64,000 nucleotides of DNA from Prochlorococcus sp. MIT 1314 (GCF_034093315.1 NZ_CP139300.1:372001-436000); one strand, 5' to 3'. Counted from the first letter of the stretch, positions 1 to 7,485 are shown. Notes: generated by a model from the letters alone, not told the origin. Program-made: numbers and translations.

Positions 1-359
1 AAATCAGCTCCAATTAATTCAACATTATTTTTTTTCAAAAAATCTAAATCTGATAATTTAACCGCAAGATTCAAAGCGGTTTGACCTCCCATCGTGGGTA
101 GTATTGCATCTGGTTTTTCTCTTAGAATGATCTGAGAAACAATTTCAGGAGTTAATGGTTCAATATATGTTTTGCTTGCGATCTCAGGATCAGTCATTAT
201 TGATGCCGGATTTGAATTTATCAATATGATTTCATAACCAGCTTTTCTTAAAGCTTTGCAAGCTTGAGTACCAGAATAATCAAATTCGCAAGCTTGTCCT
301 ATAACAATTGGTCCTGAACCTAAAATAAGAATTTTCTTAAGATCACCTCTTTGAGGCAT
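1..359 (-). CDS. carB: Carbamoyl-phosphate synthase large subunit, N-terminal part
   Basis: CarB makes carbamoyl phosphate from glutamine-derived ammonia, bicarbonate and ATP for arginine and pyrimidine synthesis. The first ~120 codons are visible and the rest lies beyond the left edge. The N-terminus [18 protein letters not shown], then [18 protein letters not shown] and [14 protein letters not shown], are the classic CarB pre-ATP-grasp and start of the ATP-grasp domain. The start is ATG at 357-359. Divergent from the gene at 467, with a ~107-bp shared upstream region. Confidence 0.96.
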   Translation of the reverse strand, partial: MPQRGDLKKILILGSGPIVIGQACEFDYSGTQACKALRKAGYEIILINSNPASIMTDPEIASKTYIEPLTPEIVSQIILREKPDAILPTMGGQTALNLAVKLSDLDFLKKNNVELIGAD

Positions 360-466
360 AATTTAAACCTTTATTTATTTCATGCTACTTATAAATCATC
401 AGATGTTAATCAAGTTACTTGAAAAGCAACATTTGTTTCTATAGTATTGAAAGAAAATAATTTTTT

Positions 467-1105
467 ATGAGCGAACTTCAGCGACTTAAAAGTTTGTTGC
501 CTCCAGAGAATGAAAGTTGGGTATTTGTTGAAGCTGCTGCCGCTATAGACCCACCTTTGATAATGCTTGAGGAGATTGGTCGTGACGAAGTAGAAATTCA
601 AATAGATTTAGATGAATGGGATAACTTTGCTATTGACCACAGAAATTTGTTATTTTGGCACGAGGTAGGAAAAATTCAAAATGACGCTATTCCAAGAGAT
701 GGATGGGAAATGGCCGCTCTTGCAATTGGTCTTGGAGGAGCAATTGGGGAATTATGGGTACAAGATGGATTGCTTTTATTACTGGCGCTTGGTTTATCAA
801 GTTTTGCAGGGTATAGATTATATTTAAAGAATAATTCTGAAAAGAAACTCCAAGATGCTATTTTTGCAGATGAAAGAGCTATAGACCTTGCTTGTAGATT
901 TGGATACAGCATACCAAATGCTTACAAAAGTCTTGGGGGAGCATTAAAGGAGCTAATTGAGAAAACCAGGAAAAAGAAAAAACGAAGTTTCTTTGAGGAT
1001 AGATTAGATGCCCTAAGAAAAAGTGCTGAAAAAGCCAGATCAGAGTTATCCCAGCAAGAAGGATCAGAAAAATCAGTATCAAGTGAAAATGTATATGGAC
1101 AATAA
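467..1105 (+). CDS. DUF3318-like cyanobacterial membrane-associated protein
   Basis: 212 residues. Acidic N-terminal half, a hydrophobic segment near residues 85-118 (probably one or two membrane helices), then a basic, charged tail (EKTRKKKKRSFFEDR). It resembles the cyanobacterial DUF3318 family, whose function is unknown. It opens a plus-strand run with rsfS, CGLD27 and asparaginase. Its last 17 bases overlap the start of rsfS, which suggests co-transcription and translational coupling. Confidence 0.8.
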   Translation: MSELQRLKSLLPPENESWVFVEAAAAIDPPLIMLEEIGRDEVEIQIDLDEWDNFAIDHRNLLFWHEVGKIQNDAIPRDGWEMAALAIGLGGAIGELWVQDGLLLLLALGLSSFAGYRLYLKNNSEKKLQDAIFADERAIDLACRFGYSIPNAYKSLGGALKELIEKTRKKKKRSFFEDRLDALRKSAEKARSELSQQEGSEKSVSSENVYGQ

Positions 1106-1439
1106 AAGTTTGGTTTTAATGGCAGCTAAAGCCTGTGATGAAAAAAAGGCAAAAGATATAAAACTTATAAAAATTGATAAAGTCTCTTTCATAAGTGAAT
1201 GGATATTAATTGCAGAGGGATTATCTGATGTACAAGTTAGATCGATAACTAATTCTGTAGAGGGAGATTTGAGAGAGAAGGCTAAAATAGAACCTATAAG
1301 GAAAGAAGGTGTTACAGAGGCAAAATGGGCTCTACTTGATTATGGTGATTTGATTGTAAATATTTTTCAACCAGAAATAAGAAAATATTATGATCTTGAA
1401 TCATTCTGGAGTAATGGAGATAATCTTAAATTCCCATAA
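1089..1439 (+). CDS. rsfS: Ribosome silencing factor RsfS/Iojap
   Basis: RsfS binds uL14 on the 50S subunit and blocks subunit joining when nutrients are short. The family signature is clear: AAKACDEKKAKDIKLIKID, ISEWILIAEGLSDVQVRSI, then KWALLDYGDLIVNIFQPEIRKYYDLESFW-type C-terminus. About 116 residues, the normal length. The frame is open upstream, but family alignment favours the ATG at 1089 (or 1095) inside the end of the previous gene. Ends 9 bases before the CGLD27 start. Confidence 0.93.
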   Translation: MYMDNKSLVLMAAKACDEKKAKDIKLIKIDKVSFISEWILIAEGLSDVQVRSITNSVEGDLREKAKIEPIRKEGVTEAKWALLDYGDLIVNIFQPEIRKYYDLESFWSNGDNLKFP

Positions 1440-1448
1440 TTGGTATTT

Positions 1449-1943
1449 ATGAAAGAAACAAAATGTCCTGTACCTAGGGAGCAACAACCGACAAATGAAT
1501 TTATTGAATTATCAAAATCTAAAATTTTTTCATGGCCAAAAACAAAAAAATCACTGATTCTAATATTGATTAAATTTTGGGTTGGTGCTTTTGTTTTATT
1601 TCTTGTTATTTCGTCTGGAAGTATATATTTCAAAACAAAAATTTTAAAATATATTCTATTAAGTTTTTTTAGTAGCTTATCAATACCTCTATTGATTTCA
1701 TTAAGATTATACATTGGTTGGAATCATGTATTTAAAAGATTGATTTCTGAAAGAGTTGAGTACGAAGAGTCTGGTTGGTATGACGGTCAAGTATGGATAA
1801 AGCCATTAGTTTTAAAAGAAAAAGAATCACTTATTGCCTCAATTGAGGTAAAGCCTATTTTAAAAAATTTAATTCAAATTTTATCTATAATTTCAGTTTT
1901 AGTTTTAGTAGGATTTTTGCTTTTTCAATATTACAATTTCTAA
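1449..1943 (+). CDS. CGLD27 family membrane protein
   Basis: 165 residues. The family hallmarks are an N-terminal CPVPREQQP motif, two hydrophobic stretches around residues 40-85, the motif YEESGWYDGQVW near residue 115, and a C-terminal membrane helix. CGLD27 (DUF1230) is conserved in the green lineage and cyanobacteria. Plant work links it to iron and chloroplast function, but the biochemistry is unsettled. ATG at 1449 preferred over an in-frame TTG at 1440. Its stop TAA abuts the ATG of the asparaginase gene. Confidence 0.87.
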   Translation: MKETKCPVPREQQPTNEFIELSKSKIFSWPKTKKSLILILIKFWVGAFVLFLVISSGSIYFKTKILKYILLSFFSSLSIPLLISLRLYIGWNHVFKRLISERVEYEESGWYDGQVWIKPLVLKEKESLIASIEVKPILKNLIQILSIISVLVLVGFLLFQYYNF

Positions 1944-2909
1944 ATGAGTACAAACTTCAAAAACCTATACACATCAAATAATCCACCTTTACAAGCAACC
2001 TTAATTAGAGGTTCTAACATTGAGTCAATCCATAAAATTCATGCTGTTATTAGCGACAAAAAAGGGAGGGTTTTAATGTGCGCAGGGAATCCAGAATATA
2101 AAAGTTTTATAAGGTCAGCATTAAAACCATTTCAGGCAATACCTTTTGTAAGCAGTGGGGCCGCATCAAATATCAATAATTCTTCAAAATCAATTGCATT
2201 AGCATGTGGTTCCCATAGTGGCTCCAAAATCCATACAAGAGAAGCTTTTAAAATTTTATGGGAGTACGACATCGATATTCATAATTTGAAATGTCCAAAA
2301 GCAAACACAAGTCCACTAGAACATAATTGTTCAGGCAAACATGCTGCTTTTCTAGCTACATGCAAAAAATTAAATTGGCCAATAGAGACTTATCTAAAGG
2401 GAGATCATCCACTTCAAATAGAAATATTTAGAATTATTTCCGAATTACTTGAAATCCCCATATCTGATATAAACGCAGAACGCGATGATTGTGGTGCCCC
2501 AACTCTTTTTTTAAAGCTAGTAGAAATGTCCAAGCTATATTCGCTTCTAAGCAGTTCAGACAATGCTGAATTAGAACAAATCAGTAGAGCTATGACAACA
2601 AACCCGATAATGATAAGTGATAAAAATAAATTTGATACAGAAATAATTGAGGCTTCTCATGGACAAGTTATAGGTAAGGGTGGTGCTGAAGGTATACAGT
2701 GTTTTTGCAAAGTAAATGAAGGAATAGGATTAGCTTTAAAAGTAGAAGATGGATCAAGAAGAGCCAAGCATGCTGTTAGTCTTCATTTACTAAAACAATT
2801 AGAGTGGATATCTGACCTAAGAATTCAAGACATTGAAGAAAAGGTATTTAATTTTTCTGAAGGAGTGCGAATTGAAGTTAAAGGTAAATTAAAATTCCAA
2901 GAATCCTAA
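1944..2909 (+). CDS. L-asparaginase, Rhizobium-type (COG4448)
   Basis: Hydrolyses asparagine to aspartate and ammonia. 321 residues, full length for COG4448. The sequence shows an SxxK pair (S58, K61 in SALKPFQ) and the CxxK motif at C129/K132 (NCSGKH) with C183 in RDDCGAPT. These match by position the catalytic Ser-Lys pair and the Cys/Lys/Cys zinc site described for the Rhizobium etli inducible enzyme. This class is unrelated to the E. coli type II enzyme. It starts directly at the stop of CGLD27 and closes the operon ahead of the tRNA. Confidence 0.87.
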   Translation: MSTNFKNLYTSNNPPLQATLIRGSNIESIHKIHAVISDKKGRVLMCAGNPEYKSFIRSALKPFQAIPFVSSGAASNINNSSKSIALACGSHSGSKIHTREAFKILWEYDIDIHNLKCPKANTSPLEHNCSGKHAAFLATCKKLNWPIETYLKGDHPLQIEIFRIISELLEIPISDINAERDDCGAPTLFLKLVEMSKLYSLLSSSDNAELEQISRAMTTNPIMISDKNKFDTEIIEASHGQVIGKGGAEGIQCFCKVNEGIGLALKVEDGSRRAKHAVSLHLLKQLEWISDLRIQDIEEKVFNFSEGVRIEVKGKLKFQES

Positions 2910-2955
2910 AGAAATAAAAAAAAACAACCCTTTCAGATGTATGCTATGTATATGA

Positions 2956-3032
<77 letters not shown>

Positions 3033-3040
3033 ATGAGAAG

Positions 3041-3061
3041 CCCGTCATAGACGGGTTTTTT
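3041..3061 (+). terminator. Rho-independent terminator after the tRNA
   Basis: Perfect 6-bp stem CCCGTC/GACGGG with a 3-base loop, followed directly by TTTTTT. It ends the tRNA transcript and would have been brought in with the island, because the ancestral tRNA terminator should now sit after the second att copy near 8589. Confidence 0.88.
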
Positions 3062-3154
3062 ATTGCCTGAATGTACTCAAGGATATGACTAGGGTGCTAA
3101 TAAGGGTACTGAAGAGACATGAGAGACACCAAAAACCCTTTAAAAGACACCCAA

Positions 3155-3178
3155 ATGTCAACTTTCATGTCAACTTTC
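3155..3178 (+). repeat. Tandem 12-mer ATGTCAACTTTC x2
   Basis: Two perfect tandem copies of ATGTCAACTTTC, 122 bp after the tRNA. The same octamer ATGTCAAC recurs near the other end of the island. Nearby 3110-3150 also has AGAGACAT / AGAGACACC / AAAGACACCC steps. Repeated short motifs flanking an att core are typical of arm-type binding sites for a tyrosine recombinase; that role is inferred. Confidence 0.8.
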
Positions 3179-3190
3179 TTTCATGTGTTC

Positions 3191-3616
3191 TTAGTTAATA
3201 AGAATTGTTTGAGATCCATCTTTATTATCTGTTACGGTTATTTTTTTATTGGGAAATGACTTAGATAATAATCTTTTCAAATTTTTATTTTTGTTTGAGA
3301 TTATATATTGATTTTCTTTGGCATTAGCTTTCTCTATCTTGATCAGTTGCGTCTTCTTCAAAAAAGCAATCCTCTCATCTTCTTTAGCTTTCTCTATAGC
3401 TAACCTATCTTCTTCTGCAACTACATCATCATTAGAATTGTTTTCAATCAAAAATTTTTTTTGGTCTTTCAAAAGTAATTCGACCAATTCTTTTTTTGTT
3501 TTACGACTATATAAGTGAATTGATAATTTTTTTGCTTCTAGACGTATTTCTCTGAAGCTTAGTTTAAGTAACTTATCTTTTATGTTTTCATCATTATCAA
3601 GGAGATTATTAATCAT
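3191..3616 (-). CDS. Small protein with Rho-N/SAP-like helical domain
   Basis: 141 residues. Residues ~15-50 (LSFREIRLEAKKLSIHLYSRKTKKELVELLL in outline: LSFREIR...SRKTKKELVELL) have the pattern of Rho N-terminal/SAP-type helix-extended-helix domains, which often bind nucleic acid. A charged coiled middle and a short C-terminal beta-like tail follow. It is the first gene of the island on the minus strand. Function unknown; a DNA- or RNA-binding role is inferred only from the fold pattern. Confidence 0.6.
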   Translation of the reverse strand: MINNLLDNDENIKDKLLKLSFREIRLEAKKLSIHLYSRKTKKELVELLLKDQKKFLIENNSNDDVVAEEDRLAIEKAKEDERIAFLKKTQLIKIEKANAKENQYIISNKNKNLKRLLSKSFPNKKITVTDNKDGSQTILIN

Positions 3617-3785
3617 TAATTTTAAAAACTGCTAAAGAAGATAGTATGAATATCCTCGATAATGCAATGTATTAATTACTTATTAATAATTAAAAGTCGA
3701 TATATTCTTACTAAATCAAACCAATTCCTGATATAGATGATTTAATAGACGAAAAGGAAAATAAGTTTAATGATGGTTGGTGGTA

Positions 3786-3968
3786 ATGAGTACTAAATGG
3801 AATGACAAATCCTGGCAGAAAGACTTTTTGAATATGAAGTCACATTCTCCTGCTGATGCAAAGCTACTAATGGGAGGTGTAAAAGGATTAAAAGATGCTT
3901 GGCGTTTAGGTGTTCTTCATGTTGAATACGAAAGACTAAAGAAGATACAAGAGCAGCAACAACAATGA
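3786..3968 (+). CDS. 60-residue orphan protein (island)
   Basis: Not recognised. MSTKWNDKSWQKDFL start, then a soluble, charged helix-rich sequence ending in a glutamine run. ATG at 3786 is preceded by GGTGG at a usable distance; upstream TTG/GTG codons are less likely. Its stop overlaps the next ATG (ATGA), so the two are translationally coupled. Confidence 0.65.
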   Translation: MSTKWNDKSWQKDFLNMKSHSPADAKLLMGGVKGLKDAWRLGVLHVEYERLKKIQEQQQQ

Positions 3969-4129
3969 AAGAAGAAATAGATTGGAAAAAAGAATTACTA
4001 GAGAGCGGAAAGTTCAATAATCAATTTTCAAAAAATATATTAGAAACTGGAGCAAAGAATTATATGCAGGAAATTTATATGGGATATATGTATTCCAGAT
4101 GGAGAAAAATTAGAGGTCTAACTAAATAA
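3965..4129 (+). CDS. 54-residue orphan protein (island)
   Basis: Not recognised. Starts MKEEIDWKKELLESGKF and has a tyrosine/methionine-rich helix near the end (NYMQEIYMGYMYSRW). The ATG overlaps the stop of the preceding small gene in ATGA, which supports a real two-gene unit. Bidirectional terminator follows at 4337. Confidence 0.6.
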   Translation: MKEEIDWKKELLESGKFNNQFSKNILETGAKNYMQEIYMGYMYSRWRKIRGLTK

Positions 4130-4195
4130 CAAATACCAAAATACAGACAGCTATGTTTAAGAGCAAGCTAATGGTTTTAGAATTAATTCTCATAA

Positions 4196-4285
4196 TTATC
4201 TAGCTTTAGTAAGCTTAATTTCTCTCTTAATAAGTAATGCTATAACAACAACACACATGTTCATTAGAAATACGTCTAATGGCAT
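4196..4285 (-). CDS. 29-residue one-helix membrane peptide (candidate)
   Basis: MPLDVFLMNMCVVVIALLIK then a short basic tail (REIKLTKAR): one predicted membrane span with a positive inside end. No clear ribosome site. Similar tiny membrane peptides are common in Prochlorococcus, including one at 7225-7317 in the same island. The rest of 4130-4336 shows nothing else I can support. Confidence 0.35.
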   Translation of the reverse strand: MPLDVFLMNMCVVVIALLIKREIKLTKAR

Positions 4286-4336
4286 TTAATAAAAAAAGTC
4301 TCTAATCAATTAATAGCAATGATATTGATGTGCCAA

Positions 4337-4370
4337 TAAAAAAAGAGGGTTTAACCAACCCCCCTTTTTA
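4337..4370. terminator. Bidirectional terminator
   Basis: A-run, AGAGGGTT, short loop, AACCCCCC, T-run: an imperfect hairpin with poly-U on both strands. It lies between the plus gene ending 4129 and the minus gene ending 4393, as expected for convergent genes. Confidence 0.75.
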
Positions 4371-4392
4371 GATCATAATTAAGCAAGAAAAT

Positions 4393-4557
4393 TTAGGAAT
4401 CTAATAATTCCATTTCTTTTTGAGCTTGCCTGATTCTTTCTTCAAAGACGGATCTCTTGTATGGAGTAACTTCTCCATTTTTAGTTGCCAAAAGCTGGGC
4501 TTGATGAAGCCTATTGGCTTTGTTGATTTTGTCTCTTATTTGTAAGAGGTTATTCAT
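4393..4557 (-). CDS. 54-residue orphan protein (island)
   Basis: Starts MNNLLQIRDKINKANRLHQ and ends in a charged helix (RIRQAQKEMELLDS). Soluble and probably coiled; not recognised. Intact frame with a convergent terminator just downstream. Confidence 0.55.
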   Translation of the reverse strand: MNNLLQIRDKINKANRLHQAQLLATKNGEVTPYKRSVFEERIRQAQKEMELLDS

Positions 4558-4712
4558 GGTCTTATGCAGTTAATGAGAATCCCGTTCCCTATTCCCATGT
4601 CATGCGTCCAGTTATATAAATATTGGATGAACGTAAATAAAAAATAACATTCAATAATTATTATTGCGAGAGTAATTCTTACTAAATTTCCATACTCTTT
4701 AAAAAACAAAAC

Positions 4713-4898
4713 CTAATCATCGTAGACCAGACAACGAGGGTCGGATGGATCTAATTCGCATTCCTTATCCCAATAGTCTGCTAGGTCTGTTGACATCTTT
4801 TTCTCTTGGATTAGTTCCTTGAGAGTTGAATAATCATTTGCATTATCAAGATCTCTTGAGTTCTTATCTTGAATGCAGAATGTTGTTTTTAGTTTCAT
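4713..4898 (-). CDS. CP12-like microprotein
   Basis: 61 residues from the ATG at 4898, which has GAGGT 8 bases upstream; an in-frame upstream extension to 5003 is less likely. The C-terminus CELDPSDPRCLVYDD fits the CP12 C-terminal module: two cysteines eight residues apart, P at +4 from the first Cys, and a final Y-D/E-D. In CP12 this disulfide hairpin tail binds GAPDH and helps to shut down PRK/GAPDH in the dark. The N-terminal PRK-binding cysteine pair of full-length CP12 is missing; only one Cys is seen there (C8). A regulatory role on the Calvin cycle is inference. Cyanophages also carry CP12. Confidence 0.65.
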   Translation of the reverse strand: MKLKTTFCIQDKNSRDLDNANDYSTLKELIQEKKMSTDLADYWDKECELDPSDPRCLVYDD

Positions 4899-5136
4899 GG
4901 TACTTACCTCGTATTCACATCTATGGTCTAATCCATTTAAATAGTTCGCTGAGAATTTTATGTGTGCGGTAAGAGGTACGAAAATGTACGGATTGAGGAT
5001 CAAAAAGAACTCACTGATCCCGAGTGAGCGAGATAAAAATATTTTTGAGAGGATCTTGGAAGTCTTATTTTAGACCTGTGTTGCCACTCTAAATTCGTAT
5101 TGCTATAAATTTAAAGCGGACTAAAGTCTGTAAACT

Positions 5137-5333
5137 CCACGAGGATTTAGTTCGCTCCGATTCGAGCATTTTTGTTTTACGAGTAATTGTTCTAGACATG
5201 TTTTTTGTTTGAATAACGTTATTAATAAGTGTTCGAAATAATACAAATGTTTTGATTGTTGGATATAAGAGTTTTGTATATTGCTAGTACACTTCGAATA
5301 AGGTTATTTAGGTCAGTTACTAAATCCTCGTGG
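5137..5333. repeat. 15-bp perfect inverted repeat, 167 bp apart
   Basis: CCACGAGGATTTAGT at 5137-5151 and its exact reverse complement at 5319-5333. The interval has no convincing gene but contains several TTCGAA-type motifs (around 5232 and 5293). Could be a recombination or replication site of the island, or a remnant of an inserted sequence. Apart from the small frame at 5484, the 5000-5655 stretch has no other gene I can support. Confidence 0.7.
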
Positions 5334-5483
5334 AAAAAGCTTTAGTAAATTTCTTTTACTGGTTACTAATGAGATCAGTAGAATCCCATTACGGCGCATC
5401 CTTAGTTCCAGTAAAAGTTCCTTCTAATACGATCAAACGTTTTTATTAAATTTTCTAGGTTCTTTAAGGTAAAAATTAATAAA

Positions 5484-5612
5484 TTATTTCTTAGCGTTTA
5501 ATGCTTTTAATAGAGTTTCATGCCTTCTTTTTGACTTCATACATGGAGATCTAGTTTTACCAATACAGCATAAACTATCCACTAGTGGATCTATACTCGA
5601 AAACCGACACAT
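5484..5612 (-). CDS. 42-residue cysteine-containing peptide (candidate)
   Basis: MCRFSSIDPLVDSLCCIGKT followed by a basic region (SPCMKSKRRHETLLK). Four cysteines and a basic tail look protein-like, but no ribosome site is evident and it is short. It overlaps a perfect palindrome that may be an operator for the divergent regulator at 5656. Confidence 0.35.
   Translation of the reverse strand: MCRFSSIDPLVDSLCCIGKTRSPCMKSKRRHETLLKALNAKK
5577..5590. promoter_or_regulatory. 14-bp perfect palindrome, possible operator
   Basis: ATCCACTAGTGGAT, identical to its own reverse complement, centred ~72 bp upstream of the winged-helix regulator start. MarR-type dimers usually bind palindromes of about this size near their own promoter. 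That this regulator binds here is inference. Confidence 0.5.
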
Positions 5613-5655
5613 AATACGTTAATATCATAGTCATAGAGACAGGAATGGACTTGAG

Positions 5656-6057
5656 ATGACACAGTCAAAACTTGAGCAAATACTGAAGATAGACAACGAA
5701 TCGTATAATCTTTTACGAGTCCTTACTATGTTTATGAAGTTAGATAAAACGCAGGACGTTCCACTTCAAGCAATGGCAGTATTTTGGTTTGTAGCAACCT
5801 ATCAGAATTGCAGTAAAAAGAATATTGAGGAACACTTTAAAATGAGCAAAGCTAGTGCATCAAGACTCACAGACTATTTAAGTAGATATCACCGACTAGG
5901 CAAAGCTGGTTTAGGATTAATTTCAAAAGAATCTGATCCTAAAGATAAAAGGAAAACACTTTTGAAGCTAACACGGAAAGGTAAGGATTTAATAGAGAAG
6001 TCTTTTAGTACACTTTATGAAGACGTAAAAGATTACGAAATAGACTATGAAGAGTAA
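5656..6057 (+). CDS. MarR-like winged-helix regulator (island)
   Basis: 133 residues. The recognisable part is residues ~40-120: AMAVFWFVATYQNCSKKNIEE, MSKASASRLTDYLSRYHR (recognition helix) and SDPKDKRKTLLKLTRKGKDLIE (wing with the typical D-R-K-L-T-KG pattern). It heads a four-gene run whose genes overlap or nearly touch (TAATG joins at 6057 and 6443), so it is likely to control the element's own small-gene operon. Ligand unknown. Confidence 0.8.
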   Translation: MTQSKLEQILKIDNESYNLLRVLTMFMKLDKTQDVPLQAMAVFWFVATYQNCSKKNIEEHFKMSKASASRLTDYLSRYHRLGKAGLGLISKESDPKDKRKTLLKLTRKGKDLIEKSFSTLYEDVKDYEIDYEE

Positions 6058-6239
6058 TGAATAACCTAATTAATCCTCTAGCACTTGGAAAAGTATTAAA
6101 GAAGTACAATTTAACTCCACAGAATAAGCAGCAAATAGTCTTACTATCTAAACGGAAAACCGAAACATGGTCAGCCATTCATAGACTTGCAAGAAGACTA
6201 GAATTTACACAGTCAGTAGTAGATCAGCAGCAACACTAA
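6057..6239 (+). CDS. 60-residue orphan protein (regulator operon)
   Basis: Not recognised. MNNLINPLALGKVLKKYNL start, basic and glutamine-rich, helical. Start ATG overlaps the regulator stop by one base (TAATG), so it is translationally coupled. Confidence 0.65.
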   Translation: MNNLINPLALGKVLKKYNLTPQNKQQIVLLSKRKTETWSAIHRLARRLEFTQSVVDQQQH

Positions 6240-6245
6240 AATCGC

Positions 6246-6443
6246 ATGAATAAAGAAGAAAGAAGGAAAAAATATAAATCAATGACAAGCCAAGAAAGGC
6301 AAGAATTGATCCTAAAGAAAATGAAAGCTAAAGGAATAGAAGTAGGAAGTGGAGTCCCAGATAAAAGATATGCCAGCAAAGAAGTTTATGAATTAATCCA
6401 TATTGCTAATTGCTTTCCTGAATTAAGAGAAAAAGATAATTAA
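6246..6443 (+). CDS. 65-residue orphan protein (regulator operon)
   Basis: Not recognised. Very basic N-terminus (MNKEERRKKYKSMTSQERQE), then VGSGVPDKRYASKEVYELIH, suggesting a small nucleic-acid or protein-binding factor, though no domain is certain. Six bases after the previous stop, and overlaps the next start by one base. Confidence 0.65.
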   Translation: MNKEERRKKYKSMTSQERQELILKKMKAKGIEVGSGVPDKRYASKEVYELIHIANCFPELREKDN

Positions 6444-6640
6444 TGGAAAAATTTACTTTGATAAATAAGGATAGATCAAGAATAAAAGTATTTGAACCAT
6501 TTGAGGATGTATCGAAGCCTAGTCCTAGTATTGATGCAATGATGGTTAGTTATGGATGTGTATACAAAAGGAGTAGTAAACCAGTTATGAAAGGGAGTCG
6601 AGTTGAAACTATTGAAGCTGCACGAAAAGAATATAAGTAG
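6443..6640 (+). CDS. 65-residue orphan protein (regulator operon)
   Basis: Not recognised. Starts MEKFTLINKDRSRIKVFEPF; the middle (MMVSYGCVYKRSSKPVMKG) looks compact. TAATG overlap with the upstream gene. Last gene of the four-gene run. Confidence 0.65.
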   Translation: MEKFTLINKDRSRIKVFEPFEDVSKPSPSIDAMMVSYGCVYKRSSKPVMKGSRVETIEAARKEYK

Positions 6641-6660
6641 TTATTGGTAGAGGGTTTGAA

Positions 6661-6860
6661 GAAGACAAGTATATTTAATAGCTATTTTTAAAAAGTTGTT
6701 GCAAACGCTCAAAATCGTGATAATCACTTATTAAGTGATAGAAAGACTAGACCCATTATCAAACCGTGAAACCGGTAACTGCTCTGATGGAGCGTCAGCA
6801 TTTCGAGAGACCATCTATATCTCTGCTTACCTATATCCATAATCGTCTAAGGAGGGACTC
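6661..6860 (+). promoter_or_regulatory. Structured leader upstream of two tiny genes
   Basis: A gene-free 200-bp stretch with short complementary segments, such as GAGAGACCATCTATATCTCT and TTATTAAGTG near CACTTATTAAGTGATAG. It ends in AAGGAGGGA, an unusually complete Shine-Dalgarno for this genome, five bases before the GTG at 6861. It may be a 5' UTR or a small RNA. No known riboswitch class is recognised. Confidence 0.4.
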
Positions 6861-6959
6861 GTGCAAGAAAAAATTGTCTTGTCTAAATATTTAGATGAAG
6901 ACTTGAATAAAGTCAGAGAGATTTTCAAGATCTGGAACAATGACGATGAGGAGGATTGA
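6861..6959 (+). CDS. 32-residue acidic peptide with GTG start
   Basis: GTG at 6861 follows AAGGAGGG. The product starts MQEKIVLSKYLDEDLNKVRE and ends in a run of D/E, strongly acidic. Its last codons contain GAGGAGG, which would serve as ribosome site for the next gene, so the pair is probably coupled. Function unknown; a leader peptide is possible. Confidence 0.55.
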   Translation: MQEKIVLSKYLDEDLNKVREIFKIWNNDDEED

Positions 6960-6964
6960 GAACA

Positions 6965-7162
6965 TTGACGAACGATCTCGAAAAACTTACGAAGTCACTT
7001 TTAAAAACTTCAAGAGCTATTAAGTCACATAAATGGAATACGTTTCAAGAGCTTAAGACCCTATTAATTCAAGAAAGTCAATTAATGATTAAGCTTGTAA
7101 TGGTAATGGGTTTTGACCTAGCTCTAAGAAATCAGTATTTCGTTAAGAGAGGAAAGTCATAG
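6965..7162 (+). CDS. 65-residue basic helical protein (island)
   Basis: Starts TTG at 6965 (a TTG at 6956 is too close to the GAGGAGG at 6948-6954). N-terminal LTNDLEKLTKSLLKTSRAIK and a hydrophobic helix LMIKLVMVMGFDLALRN near residue 45. Not recognised. Followed by a strong terminator. Confidence 0.55.
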   Translation: MTNDLEKLTKSLLKTSRAIKSHKWNTFQELKTLLIQESQLMIKLVMVMGFDLALRNQYFVKRGKS

Positions 7163-7185
7163 CAATTCTCTCAACAATAAATCTT

Positions 7186-7214
7186 GAGAGCTGTAAAAAC
7201 AGCTCTCTTTTTTT
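7186..7214 (+). terminator. Strong Rho-independent terminator
   Basis: Perfect 9-bp stem GAGAGCTGT/ACAGCTCTC with loop AAAA, then seven T. Ends the 6861-7162 transcript. Confidence 0.92.
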
Positions 7215-7224
7215 CAATAGCGCT

Positions 7225-7317
7225 TCATTTTTTAGAGGTCATTTTAAAGGTTAAATATGCAAAGCCACCTAGTAATAGCAAACTAACAACACCATACGTA
7301 ATAACTATTCCATACAT
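7225..7317 (-). CDS. 30-residue one-helix membrane peptide
   Basis: MYGIVITYGVVSLLLLGGFA followed by YLTFKMTSKK: one membrane span and a basic end. No ribosome site is obvious, but composition and length resemble the many small membrane peptides of Prochlorococcus. Confidence 0.5.
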   Translation of the reverse strand: MYGIVITYGVVSLLLLGGFAYLTFKMTSKK

Positions 7318-7391
7318 ATGAGTCACTTAACCAATCAAAGAAATAATAAGGGTTAATATTTTTTCAGCAATAAATCTTCTATCCATTAAAA

Positions 7392-7409
7392 AGAGGGTTT
7401 TATCCCTCT
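7392..7409 (-). terminator. Terminator of the 7486 gene
   Basis: AGAGGG/CCCTCT hairpin with T-run on the minus strand, just beyond the end of the minus gene at 7486. The 7413-7431 repeat lies directly upstream of the hairpin on that strand. Confidence 0.75.
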
Positions 7410-7412
7410 ATG

Positions 7413-7431
7413 TTAGGTCGACTGTCAATCA
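7413..7431. repeat. 19-bp 3'-UTR repeat, copy 1
   Basis: TTAGGTCGACTGTCAATCA; 18 of 19 bases match 7977-7995. Both copies sit between a minus-strand gene end and its terminator hairpin. Confidence 0.8.
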
Positions 7432-7485
7432 TTAATAAGTAGCTAATCCTTCAACTCTTCCTAAAAATTTGAAAATTTAACCTAT

